Positions 1 to 8,155 are shown, counted from the first letter of the stretch. The stretch: DNA of 64,000 bases from Nonomuraea turcica (GCF_030718205.1 NZ_JAUZQF010000004.1:1-64000), one strand, 5' to 3'. Notes: generated by a model from the letters alone, not told the origin. Translations and numbers: made by a program.

Positions 1-332
1 ACGAAGCTCTCGTTGACGATCAGCGCGAGCGCGAGCCCGAGCAGCAACTGCAGCACGACCTCGACGACCACCCACTTGACGCTGAAGCCGAGGCTCTGCC
101 AGAAGATCGGGTCCTCGAACAGCAGCGCGCGGAAGTTCTCCAGCCCCGCGAAGCCGTTGTCCCAGGGCTTGGTCACGTTGTAGTACTGGAGGCTGTAGTA
201 CAGCACGCTGCCCATCGGGTAGACGAGGAACCCGAGCATCGCGATCAACGACGGCGCGATCAGCACATACGGTGTCAGCGCCCCTGCTCGGCGACTTCTC
301 GAGCGGGGCAGGCGCGCCGGGGCGACGGCCAT
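1..332 (-). CDS. Sugar ABC transporter permease, MalF/UgpA type (partial, cut by window start)
   Basis: Inner-membrane subunit of a carbohydrate ABC importer; only the first 110 residues are in the window. The translation begins MAVAPARLPRSRSRRAG (basic cytoplasmic tail), then a first membrane span (TPYVLIAPSLIAMLGFLVYP), then the short periplasmic-side segment with SLQYYN and GLENF that is typical of MalF-like permeases, then a second hydrophobic span (VVLQLLLGLALALIV). The ATG at 332 follows GGAGTTCTGCAC, a weak ribosome site. A LacI-type operator lies just upstream (356-369). The binding-protein gene that should serve this permease, found upstream at 488-928, is broken, so the importer may be non-functional or may borrow another receptor. 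The family call is firm; the substrate (arabino- or pectin oligosaccharide) is inferred from neighbours. Confidence 0.85.
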   Translation of the reverse strand, partial: MAVAPARLPRSRSRRAGALTPYVLIAPSLIAMLGFLVYPMGSVLYYSLQYYNVTKPWDNGFAGLENFRALLFEDPIFWQSLGFSVKWVVVEVVLQLLLGLALALIVNESF

Positions 333-355
333 GTGCAGAACTCCTTCACGGGGAT

Positions 356-369
356 TGCAATCGGTTGCA
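356..369. promoter_or_regulatory. LacI-family operator upstream of the sugar permease
   Basis: TGCAATCGGTTGCA is a near-perfect palindrome centred on CG, the classic LacI/GalR operator form. A nearly identical copy lies at 5007-5020. Both copies have a TTGACG (minus strand; here 396-401) 26-27 bp upstream of the operator edge, suggesting the same promoter layout. The probable regulator is the LacI protein at 5163-6161. Confidence 0.7.
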
Positions 370-487
370 GGAAACGTTGCGTTAGCTTGCTCGTAACGTC
401 AATGGCACGAGCATGCCGAGGGCCCACTACCAGCGCAAACACCGATAGTTCGAAATTTTCGGGCGCTATGGCATGGCATTTCACCAG

Positions 488-928
488 TCAGGTGGAGGAA
501 GTGGGAGCATGACGGCTGCTAACCAGCCCGTCCACGGCCATGGCCACCCGCCGGGTCTTGAGCATGATGTTCGTACGCGGCACGTCGTCGCCGGTGGCGG
601 CGAGCTGGCCGGGGCTGAGCATCACGCGGTGCTTGTAGATCGGGTCCTGAAGGTTCTGCAAGACCTCGCGAGTCCAGGGTGCACTTCTTACCGGCCTCGT
701 CGGCGAAGTCGCCGCCGTTGCTGCGGAGGAGGCCGTACCAGGCCGCGGGGAACGTGATGCTGACGCTGATCCCGAACTGCTCGATCTGCTTGGCGAGCGG
801 GAAGGACACGAGCCCAGTACATGAACGGGAGTTGCTTGGCCGATGCGGAGCTCGTCTCGCCGCCGCAGGCGGCCGCCTCGGCGCCGAGGCGGCCGGCCGC
901 CCATCTTCAACAGGTCATGTCGTCTCAT
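488..928 (-). pseudogene. Remnant of an extracellular sugar-binding protein (ABC solute receptor)
   Basis: Pieces of one family-1 type solute-binding protein can be read in three different minus-strand frames. They are a start MRRHDLLKMGGR at 928 behind GAGGGAAC, a lipobox-like AACGGETSSASAKQL, then SVSITFPAAWYGLLRSNGGDF with DEAGKKCTLDS, and finally EVLQNLQDPIYKHRV, LSPGQLAATGDDVP and LKTRRVAMAVDG up to a stop at 488. About 145 codons remain of a family that is normally 420-450 aa long, so there is a large internal deletion plus at least two frameshifts. It sits directly upstream of the permease at 332, the usual place for the cognate receptor. The class is fairly sure from the motif order; the ligand is unknown. 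Confidence 0.7.
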
Positions 929-939
929 GGGGTGTTCCC

Positions 940-1389
940 TCACTCGGTTGGGACCCAGACCCGCATCGCCCGTCCGTCGCGGTTGTCCTCCTGGACGTAG
1001 GGGATGGCCGTTGCCCGCGTCGGAGTGCCGCTGTTGAGAGTCGCTTGGCTGTACGGCAGGCGCGGCCCGGTTGGCGCGGATACCGCGCGGGCGTCGAGTT
1101 CGATGGCGACGGTGGTGCCGACGCCATCGATTACCTGCTTTTCCGCGACACGCGGCATCGCGGAGACCGGAACCCGCGGAACTCACCGCCCCTCCCCAGC
1201 GGCCAGGCGCAGGTTGGGCAGGCTGCCCGCCTGCTCTATCTGCTCCATGCCGAGGGGGATGCTGACCGCTCGGTTGCGCTCCTGCCACTGGCTGAGCAGA
1301 CCACCGGTGATGGCGACTTGGTTCACGCCGAGAGGGCGGTGGATCGCGTGGGATTGGGTGGTGGGCACAGCGGGCCCGTTGGTTGCCAT
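940..1389 (-). pseudogene. Remnant of a GH127 beta-L-arabinofuranosidase
   Basis: The N-terminal part starts with ATG at 1389 behind AGAGGAACTG and reads LGVNQVAITGGLLSQWQERN and NRAVSIPLGMEQIEQAGSLP then NLRLAAG, a good match to the opening of GH127 enzymes. The frame then stops (1183). In a second frame the C-terminus of the same family follows at 1158-940, with TAIPYVQEDNRDGRAMRVWV closing the protein as GH127 proteins do. Roughly 145 of about 630 residues are left, so the whole catalytic (alpha/alpha)6 barrel has been deleted. It lies between the pectinesterase gene and the dead binding protein, on the same strand. Enzyme identity is from recalled family pattern, not a search. Confidence 0.65.
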
Positions 1390-1430
1390 GCAGTTCCTCT
1401 CGCACAAAGGAAACCAGGGAAGGGGGAGGC

Positions 1431-3341
1431 TCAGCTCGGCTGCCAGTCCCCGAAGTAGCGCTGCATCGTGTACTTGTCGGCCTCGGTGTCCGGCAGTTGC
1501 GGGCGGTCCGGCCCGGGAGTCGCGCCCGGCCCGGTGTTGCGGTATTCCGAGAAGCGGGCATCCCGCCAGGAGAATTCGGCCATATCGGTCCACGGTGCGG
1601 CGTTGACGTGCGCGCCGAGCGTTGACTCGCGGACCAGCACCTGCGCGATGGCGGTCGGATCGCCGTTGGGATGCCAGGGGCGACCGAGGTAGACCGACCC
1701 GGCCGGCGCGTCGCTGGTGAACTCCGATCTGTTGATCAGGAACCCGTAGGGGTTGGAGTCGGTGGTGGCGGCGGCGGTGACGACGCCGAGCCCCCGCGCC
1801 ACGGAGTGGATCACGCACCGGTCGAAGACGCCGGTGCCGCGGCCGTAGATGAAGTCCACGTCGCCCTCGACGTAGCAGTCATGCAGGTAGGTCCGCCGGA
1901 TGTCGGTCTTGGCGGGCGTGTCGAGCATGAAGGTGTCCTGGTTGCCGAGAAACCGGGTGTTGCGGAAGACGACACGGTCTCCGAGCGTCCTGACGGCCAG
2001 GGCCTGGCTGGGACCGTTCGCGGCTTCGTCGTAGGAGTTCTCCACGGTCAGGTTCTCGAAGGTGATGTCACTGGCGTGGTTCGCGAGGGTCGGGCTGCCC
2101 GCAATACCCTCCAGGCCTCCGTAGAACTTCTGGGCGCCCGCGGCCGTGCCGTACGTGATCACCACGTCCTTGGGGTCGCCGGTAGCGCCGCGGATGGTGA
2201 TGTTGTGGCGGTCGGGCCAGATCCGCACGATCTCGCGGTAGACGCCTGGCTTAACCACGATGGTGGCCGGTCCGGTCGCCGCCATGCCGATGGCCGCCTG
2301 GAGGCTGCCCACGTCGCCGCTGCCGTCCAGGGCAACCGTGATCGTCTCACGCGGCTCCTCCTTGCCCCGCGGGCCGGCGTGCCTCCTGACCAGCGCGGGC
2401 ACCTCCGAGGCCGGGTCCATCCGGTAGGAGTAGTAGCTGGACGGGTCGAACGCGGCCCCGTTGCGGTCGCGGCGGCCCCTGGTCCCGGAGAAGATGTTGC
2501 CGCGCTGCACGAGCTGAGAGTCCGGGTCCTTGACCACGATCGGGTCGGTGACGGTGTCGTAGTAGCTGTTCTCCACGACCATCCGGCCCGGTCCGCGGAT
2601 CATGGAGCCGTAGTAGCCGATGTTCTGGAAATAGTTGTTGAACAGGTGCGCGGCCTCGGTCCTGTCGACGCTTGGATTGCGCTGGAAGGTGTTGCGGAAC
2701 CAGTTGTGGTGGACCGTCACCTTGGTGACGACGTTGCTGGTCCAGCCGATGCCCACCGCCTTGTTGTGGTCGGCGAAGACGTTCCACGACAGCGTCACGA
2801 AGTCGATGTCCTTGCGCAGGTCGACCAGGCCGTCGCCGGTCCGCTGGATGCGGTTGTGGTCGATCCATACGTGGTGGGACGTGTCCACCTGGATGCCGTC
2901 GAAGTCGTGCGTCTTGCCATCCCAGTCGCCCGCAACGTAGGTGTCCCTGACGGTGAGGTTGCGGATGATGACGTTGGAGACATTGATCAGCCGGAAGCCA
3001 CCGTGGACGATCTCCGCGCCAGTGCCGAGCCCGATGATGCTCTTGTTGGAGGCGACCGCGATCTCCTTGCCGAACGGCTCCACTGTGATGGAGCCCTGGA
3101 CCTTGATGGTGTACGGCTCCGCGGCGCCCGCGTAGTGCTCCAGCTCGGCCTGGGTGTCGACCACCACGGCCTGGCCACCGGCGCCGCCGGTCGTGGTCTC
3201 CAGCCCGTGGCCGGGCAGGGCGGCGAAGCCGATGGGCTGCTCGGTCCAGACCGGCTCAACCGGTTCGTAGTCCGCCGCATGGGCAGGAGCGGGCGCTATC
3301 AGGACGAACGCCGTTAAGACGATCGCGAGGAATGCGCGCAT
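1431..3341 (-). CDS. Secreted bifunctional pectate lyase (PL1) - pectinesterase (CE8)
   Basis: A 636-aa exported enzyme joining two pectin-degrading beta-helix modules. Residues 1-22 (MRAFLAIVLTAFVLIAPAPAHA) form a signal peptide. The first module (about 30-320) is a polysaccharide lyase 1, with VWIDHNRI, the parallel-helix turns SNVIIRNLTV and VTVHHNWF, and RGPGRMVVENSYYD. The second module (about 335-636) is a pectin methylesterase, with GNQDTF, VEGDVDFIYG containing the catalytic Asp, and YLGRPW containing the substrate Arg. The logical order is demethylation (CE8) followed by lyase cleavage (PL1) of homogalacturonan outside the cell. The open frame extends further upstream but only the ATG at 3341 gives a signal peptide. 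It lies 73 bp after the GH43 gene and is probably co-transcribed with it. Confidence 0.93.
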   Translation of the reverse strand: MRAFLAIVLTAFVLIAPAPAHAADYEPVEPVWTEQPIGFAALPGHGLETTTGGAGGQAVVVDTQAELEHYAGAAEPYTIKVQGSITVEPFGKEIAVASNKSIIGLGTGAEIVHGGFRLINVSNVIIRNLTVRDTYVAGDWDGKTHDFDGIQVDTSHHVWIDHNRIQRTGDGLVDLRKDIDFVTLSWNVFADHNKAVGIGWTSNVVTKVTVHHNWFRNTFQRNPSVDRTEAAHLFNNYFQNIGYYGSMIRGPGRMVVENSYYDTVTDPIVVKDPDSQLVQRGNIFSGTRGRRDRNGAAFDPSSYYSYRMDPASEVPALVRRHAGPRGKEEPRETITVALDGSGDVGSLQAAIGMAATGPATIVVKPGVYREIVRIWPDRHNITIRGATGDPKDVVITYGTAAGAQKFYGGLEGIAGSPTLANHASDITFENLTVENSYDEAANGPSQALAVRTLGDRVVFRNTRFLGNQDTFMLDTPAKTDIRRTYLHDCYVEGDVDFIYGRGTGVFDRCVIHSVARGLGVVTAAATTDSNPYGFLINRSEFTSDAPAGSVYLGRPWHPNGDPTAIAQVLVRESTLGAHVNAAPWTDMAEFSWRDARFSEYRNTGPGATPGPDRPQLPDTEADKYTMQRYFGDWQPS

Positions 3342-3414
3342 GTCAGCCTCCGTTGCGCTTGTTGTCGGTGGTCTGAGCCTCGGTAACGTGGCACGCCGAC
3401 CATGGCTGCTGCTC

Positions 3415-4869
3415 TCATGAGCAGTCGATGGCGAATCCGTGAAAGCCTGCCCAGCCCGCCTCGCCGGCCGCGAACAGACCGAGGACGGCGCCGACCCAGT
3501 GCCCCGGCACCGCGTCGAAGACCCCGCCGGTGGCGAACACGCACCGGCCGAAGGCGTCCACCTCGACGGTGAGCTCGGCTTTGGGCCGCTGAAGGGGCAC
3601 GGGCGGGACCAGGTCACGCTCTGGTCCGGCGGCCTCAGCCGTACGGCAGACCAGGACGGGACCGTCGGCGGTCAGCTCGATGCCGAGCCAGGCGTAGTCG
3701 TGGCCGAGGATCACCAGCCCGGCGCGCGAGCCGGGCGCGGCGTCCAGGGTGAGGCGGGTGCGGGTGACGAACGGCGGGCCAGGTAGCCGCTGGGCGACGA
3801 GTTGGCCGCGCTCACGCAGGTCGTCGGGGCCGGGCAGGCAGGCCAGGACGAGGGCGCCGCCGCCGATCCGGTACCAGGTGGGTTTGCGGTTGACCGGCCA
3901 GTGCCATTGCGGGCCGAGCTTGCCGGAAAGGAAGGTGTCTCCGCTCGGTGGCACGGCCGCCCGCCGGCCGGCGACGGGTATGCGCCCGCCTGACACGGGT
4001 TCGCCGTCCTCGCCGATGACCGGCCAGCCGTCCTCGGCCCAGCGCATGGGCTGCAGGTGGACCACGCGCCCGAAGGGGCCGCGGTCCTGGAAGTGCAGGA
4101 ACCAGTGCGAGCCGTCGGGGGCGTCCACCCAGGCGCCCTGGTGCGGGCCGTTGATGTTGGTGCGCCCTTGCTTCAGGACAATCCTGTCCTCGTACGGCCC
4201 GGTGATGTCCTTGGCGCGGAAGACCGACTGCCAGCCGTCGGCAACGCCCCCGGCCGGCGCGAAGACCCAGTAATACCCGTCGCGCTTGTAGAGCTTGGGA
4301 CCTTCCAGGGTGCTGTAACCGGGCAGCTGGTCACCATCGATGATCACTGTGCCTTCGTCCAGGACCTCTCGCCCGTCGGGCGACATGCGGTGCAGCGTCA
4401 GCCGGTTGTTGAACCCGGTCCGGCTCTTGGCCCAGCCGTGTATGAGGTAAGCGCTGCCGTCCTCGTCCCAGAAAGGGCATGGGTCGATCAGGCCAGAGCC
4501 GGGTTTGAGCACGCGGGGAACGCTCCATGGGCCGCGCGCGTGGGTCGCGGTGATCACGTGGATGCCGCGGTCTGGATCGCCCCAGAAGATCCAGAACTTG
4601 CCGTCGTGGTAACGCAGCGACGGTGCCCAGACCCGGCAGCCGGGCTCCGGCTTGGTGAGTCTGTCCAGTTCGGGCAGCGCGTGCGCGACGATCGTCCAGT
4701 TGACGAGGTCCCGCGAGTGCAGGATGGGCAGACCGGGCACCCTGGCGAAGGTGGAGGTGGTCAGGTAGAAGTCCTCGCCCACCCGGATGACGTCGGGGTC
4801 GGACCAGTCGGCGTTCAGCACGGGGTTGTGATAGGTGCCGTCACCGAGGCCGGGGTTCCAGAGGCTCAT
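3415..4869 (-). CDS. GH43 family glycoside hydrolase (beta-xylosidase / alpha-L-arabinofuranosidase type)
   Basis: A 484-aa protein without signal peptide, so probably cytoplasmic, acting on imported oligosaccharides. The five-bladed GH43 catalytic domain occupies about residues 1-310. NPVLNADWSDPDVIRVGEDF holds the catalytic base Asp, SGLIDPCPFWDEDGSAYLIH the pKa-modulating Asp, and YSTLEGPKLYKRDGYYWVF the acid Glu. The last about 170 residues form the beta-sandwich that follows the catalytic domain in the xylosidase-like subfamilies. The ATG at 4869 overlaps, in the form ATGA, the stop codon of a leftover permease C-terminus, and GAAGGG directly abuts the ATG, which suggests former translational coupling. 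The LacI operator at 5007-5020 lies 138 bp upstream. Exact substrate is not decided by sequence. Confidence 0.9.
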   Translation of the reverse strand: MSLWNPGLGDGTYHNPVLNADWSDPDVIRVGEDFYLTTSTFARVPGLPILHSRDLVNWTIVAHALPELDRLTKPEPGCRVWAPSLRYHDGKFWIFWGDPDRGIHVITATHARGPWSVPRVLKPGSGLIDPCPFWDEDGSAYLIHGWAKSRTGFNNRLTLHRMSPDGREVLDEGTVIIDGDQLPGYSTLEGPKLYKRDGYYWVFAPAGGVADGWQSVFRAKDITGPYEDRIVLKQGRTNINGPHQGAWVDAPDGSHWFLHFQDRGPFGRVVHLQPMRWAEDGWPVIGEDGEPVSGGRIPVAGRRAAVPPSGDTFLSGKLGPQWHWPVNRKPTWYRIGGGALVLACLPGPDDLRERGQLVAQRLPGPPFVTRTRLTLDAAPGSRAGLVILGHDYAWLGIELTADGPVLVCRTAEAAGPERDLVPPVPLQRPKAELTVEVDAFGRCVFATGGVFDAVPGHWVGAVLGLFAAGEAGWAGFHGFAIDCS

Positions 4870-4907
4870 CCCTTCACCGTCCCCGCCGACGAGGTGACTC
4901 TGATGCT
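4866..4907 (-). pseudogene. C-terminal stub of a carbohydrate ABC permease (MalG type)
   Basis: In the frame that ends with the TGA overlapping the GH43 start, the last codons read VTSSAGTVKG-stop. MalG-type sugar permeases characteristically end in (T)AGAVKG or a close variant. Only about ten residues look homologous; upstream of them the frame gives nothing permease-like. The simplest reading is a deletion that joined the operator/promoter region to the very end of a permease gene. The match is short, so confidence is limited. Confidence 0.35.
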
Positions 4908-5006
4908 TTCGCCGCTCTGGTGCGGCGAGCCCGGTGATGACCCATCGTGGGGACAGCCATGGACAGATAGCTCCTTCGTCAACACAGGTCAGTGCCTCAC
5001 CATCGC

Positions 5007-5020
5007 TGCAATCGGTTGTA
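5007..5020. promoter_or_regulatory. LacI-family operator between GH43 and the LacI gene
   Basis: TGCAATCGGTTGTA differs from the 356-369 site at one position (last-but-one base). On the minus strand a TTGACG (5048-5053) lies 27 bp upstream of the site and TACAAC inside it could be the -10 of the GH43 promoter, so repressor binding would block it. It also sits 143 bp upstream of the divergent lacI-type gene and may autoregulate it. Confidence 0.7.
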
Positions 5021-5162
5021 AAGACTTTTGCCTGAACGTTAATGGATCGTCAACGGGCGGTCGCCGCACCCTCACGGCTTTACCTGCGCAAATGTGGGTC
5101 GCTGCGAAATTTTCGGCACCTCACGCTTGCGTCAGGAGAGCAGGCTGAGCAATGGTGAGCCG

Positions 5163-6161
5163 GTGAGGCCCAAGCTGTCAGTAATCGCCAGGGAGGCCGG
5201 TGTCTCGGTCTCCACAGTGTCCAAGGCACTTAACGGCAAATCCGATGTCTCTCCGCACACCCGCAAGCTCATCGCCAAGGTCCTTGAGCGCCGGGGCTAT
5301 GTGCCTCGCCCGGCCCACTACCGCAGGGGCAGCATGCTGGACATCGTGCTGCAGTGTCTGACCTCGCCCTATTCCCTGGCCATTCTCAGTGGCGTGGAAG
5401 AGGCGGCCTGGCGGGCAGGAGTGGACATCGTGGTCTCCGCCGTCGTCGATCGGACGCGGTACCACCAGCCGCCTTCGGTCTGGCTGGACCGGATCAGCAC
5501 GCGCGACAGCGCCGGCGTCCTGCTGGCGCGCACGTCATTGACCAGCGCGCAGCGCGCCTGGCTCATCGATCACGACATCCCCATGGTGATCATTGACCCG
5601 CTGGGCAAAGTACCGGCGGGCGTAACCGTCGTGTCCTCGGCGAACCAGCTCGGCGCCCGCGCCGCCACGGAGCATCTCATCAGCCTGGGGCACTCGAGGA
5701 TCGCGGTCGTCACGGGTCGGCCCGGCGTGCCGGCCGCACGCGAGCGGCTGGCCGGCTTTCAACAGGCCATGACGGAGGCCGGTCTGAGAACGGACCCTCG
5801 GTGGCAGGTCTGCGGCTATTTCCGCACCGAGCCCGCCGCGGAAGCCGTTCGCGATCTGCTCACCCAACTGCCTGAGCCGCCAACTGCCTTCTTCGCCTGC
5901 TCCGACGGCATGGCACTGGGGATATATCAGGCACTGGCCGAGCACGGGCTGCGTGTGCCGCACGATGTGAGCGTCGTCGGCTTCGACGACTCCGTGGTGG
6001 CCACAAGCGTGACCCCCTTTCTGACCACCGTCCGCCAGCCTTGGCCAGACCTGGGTGCCGCCGCCCTGATGGCGCTGCTGTCGAAGGATCCACCGGCGCG
6101 CATCGAGCTGCCGGCGGAACTCGTCCTCCGCGACAGCACAGCACCACCGGCATTGGGTTGA
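5163..6161 (+). CDS. LacI-family transcriptional repressor of the pectin/arabinan locus
   Basis: A 332-aa regulator. The N-terminal helix-turn-helix reads [20 protein letters not shown] followed by [14 protein letters not shown] and a hinge helix region, the LacI/GalR signature. Residues about 60-330 form the periplasmic-binding-protein-like sensor domain ([49 protein letters not shown]). GTG at 5163 is preferred because it gives the usual five residues before the HTH; the frame stays open to an ATG at 5094, which would add 23 residues with no family counterpart. It is transcribed away from GH43, sharing the 5007-5020 operator region. The inducer is probably a pectin- or arabinan-derived sugar (inference). 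Confidence 0.92.
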   Translation: MRPKLSVIAREAGVSVSTVSKALNGKSDVSPHTRKLIAKVLERRGYVPRPAHYRRGSMLDIVLQCLTSPYSLAILSGVEEAAWRAGVDIVVSAVVDRTRYHQPPSVWLDRISTRDSAGVLLARTSLTSAQRAWLIDHDIPMVIIDPLGKVPAGVTVVSSANQLGARAATEHLISLGHSRIAVVTGRPGVPAARERLAGFQQAMTEAGLRTDPRWQVCGYFRTEPAAEAVRDLLTQLPEPPTAFFACSDGMALGIYQALAEHGLRVPHDVSVVGFDDSVVATSVTPFLTTVRQPWPDLGAAALMALLSKDPPARIELPAELVLRDSTAPPALG

Positions 6162-6190
6162 GACCACATGTCCCTTGCCACGGCTCCTGA

Positions 6191-6508
6191 TCAGGTCACG
6201 AACGCGAGCGGCCGACTCCAGGCGTGACTCGGGGAGGCGGCGCTACCATCGGAGCCCGGCGCGCGCACCACAAGCGGGGCCGCCGAGCAACTGCCGTCAG
6301 GCCCGCTTGATCAGTCTGCCGCCCCGCAGCGATGCGACGGGCTGACAATTCCGCTCATCATCATCAGATCGTCTTGCAGCGCGATCGGCCCGGTGCCCGA
6401 GCGCATCGTGGCCAGCAGCGCCTGGTAGTCGGCGGTGAACGCCGGTAGGCCGACGGTGGTTACGTGGAAGGGGTAGCCGGAGCTACAGAGCGGCTCGGGC
6501 CCGATCTC
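6191..6508 (-). pseudogene. Coding-like remnant of unknown gene
   Basis: One minus-strand frame reads SGYPFHVTTVGLPAFTADYQ, then ALLATMRSGTGPIALQDDLM, reaches an in-frame TGA at 6311, and continues in the same frame to PSHAWSRPLAFVT and a stop at 6191. The amino-acid make-up is protein-like, unlike shadow frames here, but there is no start and the upstream end is closed by another stop near 6509. It follows the CE12 gene on the same strand. I do not recognise the family; given the neighbours it may be the C-terminus of a lost glycan-active enzyme. The rest of 6162-6704 shows nothing else I can support. Confidence 0.35.
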
Positions 6509-6704
6509 ATCTCAATCGCGTGTGAAAGGCCGCGCCGGTCCCGCTTCGAAGGCTCGAGCACGCACACAGGTCATCGTCGACCGTGATGCGCGGTCGTCAC
6601 AGTGCGACGTCGGGCCACCCGGATCGGGAGGGCATGCCGCCAGCGCGACCGGCGGCGTGGTGATCGGCTGGGGAGTGGGCGGTGCGGTGCTGCGGCGGGC
6701 GCGA

Positions 6705-7334
6705 TCAGGCTGGCGCCAGCCACGGCCGCAGCTCGGGCACCGCTTCGCGCGCCAGGTCCGCGACCAGCCCGCCGAAGCGCGCGGCGCCTGCGGCGTTGAG
6801 ATGCGTGGCGTCGACGGCGCCGTCTGACCTGTGCGGCGAGAGCAGGGCACATACCGCCGGTCCGAGCGCTGTGCAGAGCCGGGTGCTGGCCGCGTGCAGA
6901 TCGATCAGCGGCGCACTCTGCTCTGCGGCCACGCGCCTGGCGGCCACCACCCATGGGCCTAGCGTGTCGCGCAGCCGGTCGGACCGTTCGTCGAAGTCAC
7001 GGCGGGTGAGCGAGGTGACCAGGGCGGGGCGCATTCCCGCCGCCCGCGCCTCGGTGACGTACCGGGCGAGGTTGGCGGCGTATTCGGTCTCCGGGTCGGT
7101 TTCCCGCTCGGGGCCCTTGCCCGGCTGGTCGTTGTGCCCGAACTGGATGAGCACGTGGTCGGCACGGGTGGCCAAGGCCTTGTCCCAGAAGCCTTCGTCA
7201 CGGTAGCTCTTCGAACTGCGGCCGCCCATGGCGTGGTTGAGGCATTCGGTGCCGGGGACCAGGCGGGCCCGGAAGCCCGGGCCCCAGCCGTCGAAGTCGG
7301 TCACGGTCGAGTCGCCTACCAGCAAGATCTGCAT
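6705..7334 (-). CDS. SGNH-hydrolase, rhamnogalacturonan acetylesterase-like (CE12)
   Basis: A 209-aa esterase of the SGNH fold. Block I is ILLVGDSTVTDF with the nucleophile Ser, the Gly block is NHAMGGRSSKSY, block III is FGHNDQPGKGP (Asn), and block V is DGAVDATHLNAAGAARF with the Asp-x-x-His pair. The GDST and GHND forms are those of CE12 rhamnogalacturonan acetylesterases, which remove acetyl groups from pectin side regions. No signal peptide is visible, so it should act on imported oligomers. ATG at 7334 follows GGGAAGA; a GTG one codon earlier is possible. It is transcribed toward the LacI gene, with the ISL3 element ending about 115 bp upstream. Confidence 0.88.
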   Translation of the reverse strand: MQILLVGDSTVTDFDGWGPGFRARLVPGTECLNHAMGGRSSKSYRDEGFWDKALATRADHVLIQFGHNDQPGKGPERETDPETEYAANLARYVTEARAAGMRPALVTSLTRRDFDERSDRLRDTLGPWVVAARRVAAEQSAPLIDLHAASTRLCTALGPAVCALLSPHRSDGAVDATHLNAAGAARFGGLVADLAREAVPELRPWLAPA

Positions 7335-7356
7335 CACGCTATCTTCCCATGCATGA

Positions 7357-7444
7357 TCCGGGCGTCCCTCTAGTTGTCATGCCTGCGCCGCGCCCTCCCG
7401 TGATCCAGGCGTCCCTCATGTCGTTTTATGACTGGAGGGACGCC
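7357..7444. repeat. Short repeats with perfect hairpin next to the insertion element
   Basis: GATCCGGGCGTCCCTC (7355-7370) is nearly repeated as GATCCAGGCGTCCCTC (7402-7417). The second copy pairs perfectly with GAGGGACGCC (7435-7444) to form a 10-bp stem with a T-rich loop. It lies upstream of the CE12 gene and beside the left end of the IS. It may be an old terminator or part of an element end; no T-run follows the stem. Confidence 0.5.
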
Positions 7445-7450
7445 CTGACC

Positions 7451-7494
7451 TGTCCGTGGCCATGTAAAAGGGCTCTGGCTCACTCTCGATGATC
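7451..7494 (+). repeat. Left terminal inverted repeat of the ISL3 element
   Basis: Starts TGTCCGTGGCCATGTAAAAG, continues GGCTCTGGCTCACTCTCGAT and GATC. It matches the reverse complement of 10031-10074 at 43 of 44 positions (GGCT here, GACT in the right copy). Confidence 0.85.
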
Positions 7495-7597
7495 AGTAAC
7501 TCAGGGTGACTCGGTGGTGCTGTCTGACCGCCCGGTTGGTGCCGAAGATGCCGATAAGTTCTTGTCCTGATTAGGACGGTTCTCTGGCCAACGGCGA

Positions 7598-7603
7598 TAT
7601 CGT
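7598..7603 (+). promoter_or_regulatory. -10 box of a leaderless promoter for the passenger hydrolase
   Basis: TATCGT ends 6 nt before the ATG at 7610, so transcription would begin at about the start codon. A GTCCT-GATT-AGGAC inverted repeat (7564-7577) lies where the -35 region would be. Confidence 0.45.
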
Positions 7604-7609
7604 CCAACG

Positions 7610-8155
7610 ATGAGCGAAGGGGAATCGAACCGGAACACCGTCATCATTCCGGGCGGAATGTACGGACCGCAGGCCGGACTGCTCGCCTACGTCGGCGAAG
7701 CAGTCGCCCGCCGAGGCGCCGACCTCGAACTGATCTCGTGGACACCGCCGGAGGGCCGGCCCCTGGTGGAGCGGCACGCCTGGGTCTACGAGCAGGTGAC
7801 GCCAGTCGTGGAGAAGCTAGCAACACCGCTGTTGATCGGCAAGTCACTCGGCTCGTACGGTGCCGCCGTGGCCGCAGATCGCGGTCTGTCAGGGATCTGG
7901 TTGACGCCGTTGCTCACGATGCCCGCATGCGTGGAGCCGTTGCGTCGGGCCACCCGGCCATTTTTGCTTGTAGGCGGTACCGCGGACGACTTCTGGGATG
8001 GTGCACTGGCGCGGGAGTTGACGCCGCACGTCCTCGAAGTCAATGGCGCCGATCATGGCATGAAGGTCCCGGGACCGCTGCACAGATCCGCCGAGGTACT
8101 CGGTCAGGTGACGACGACCATTGAAGCCTTTCTCGACAGCGTCGTCTGGCGTTAG
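7610..8155 (+). CDS. Small alpha/beta-hydrolase family protein carried inside the IS
   Basis: A 181-aa soluble protein with the alpha/beta-hydrolase order of active-site residues. An early strand-turn (TVIIPGGMYGPQ) supplies the oxyanion region, LLIGKSLGSYGAAVAA carries the nucleophile elbow in the form G-K-S-L-G, LVGGTADDFWD supplies the acid, and VNGADHGMKVPG supplies the His. It is shorter than typical lipases/esterases and closest in style to dienelactone-hydrolase-like or RBBP9-like small hydrolases; substrate unknown. It lies between the left inverted repeat and the transposase and would move with the element. No ribosome site is visible; the ATG at 7610 fits a leaderless start. Confidence 0.7.
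   Translation: MSEGESNRNTVIIPGGMYGPQAGLLAYVGEAVARRGADLELISWTPPEGRPLVERHAWVYEQVTPVVEKLATPLLIGKSLGSYGAAVAADRGLSGIWLTPLLTMPACVEPLRRATRPFLLVGGTADDFWDGALARELTPHVLEVNGADHGMKVPGPLHRSAEVLGQVTTTIEAFLDSVVWR

Noticed and set aside
473..1458. Long plus-strand open frames over the region 473-1458
   Set aside because: They are shadows: the protein-like motifs (binding protein, GH127) are on the minus strand, and the plus-strand translations are low-complexity Arg/Pro/Gly.
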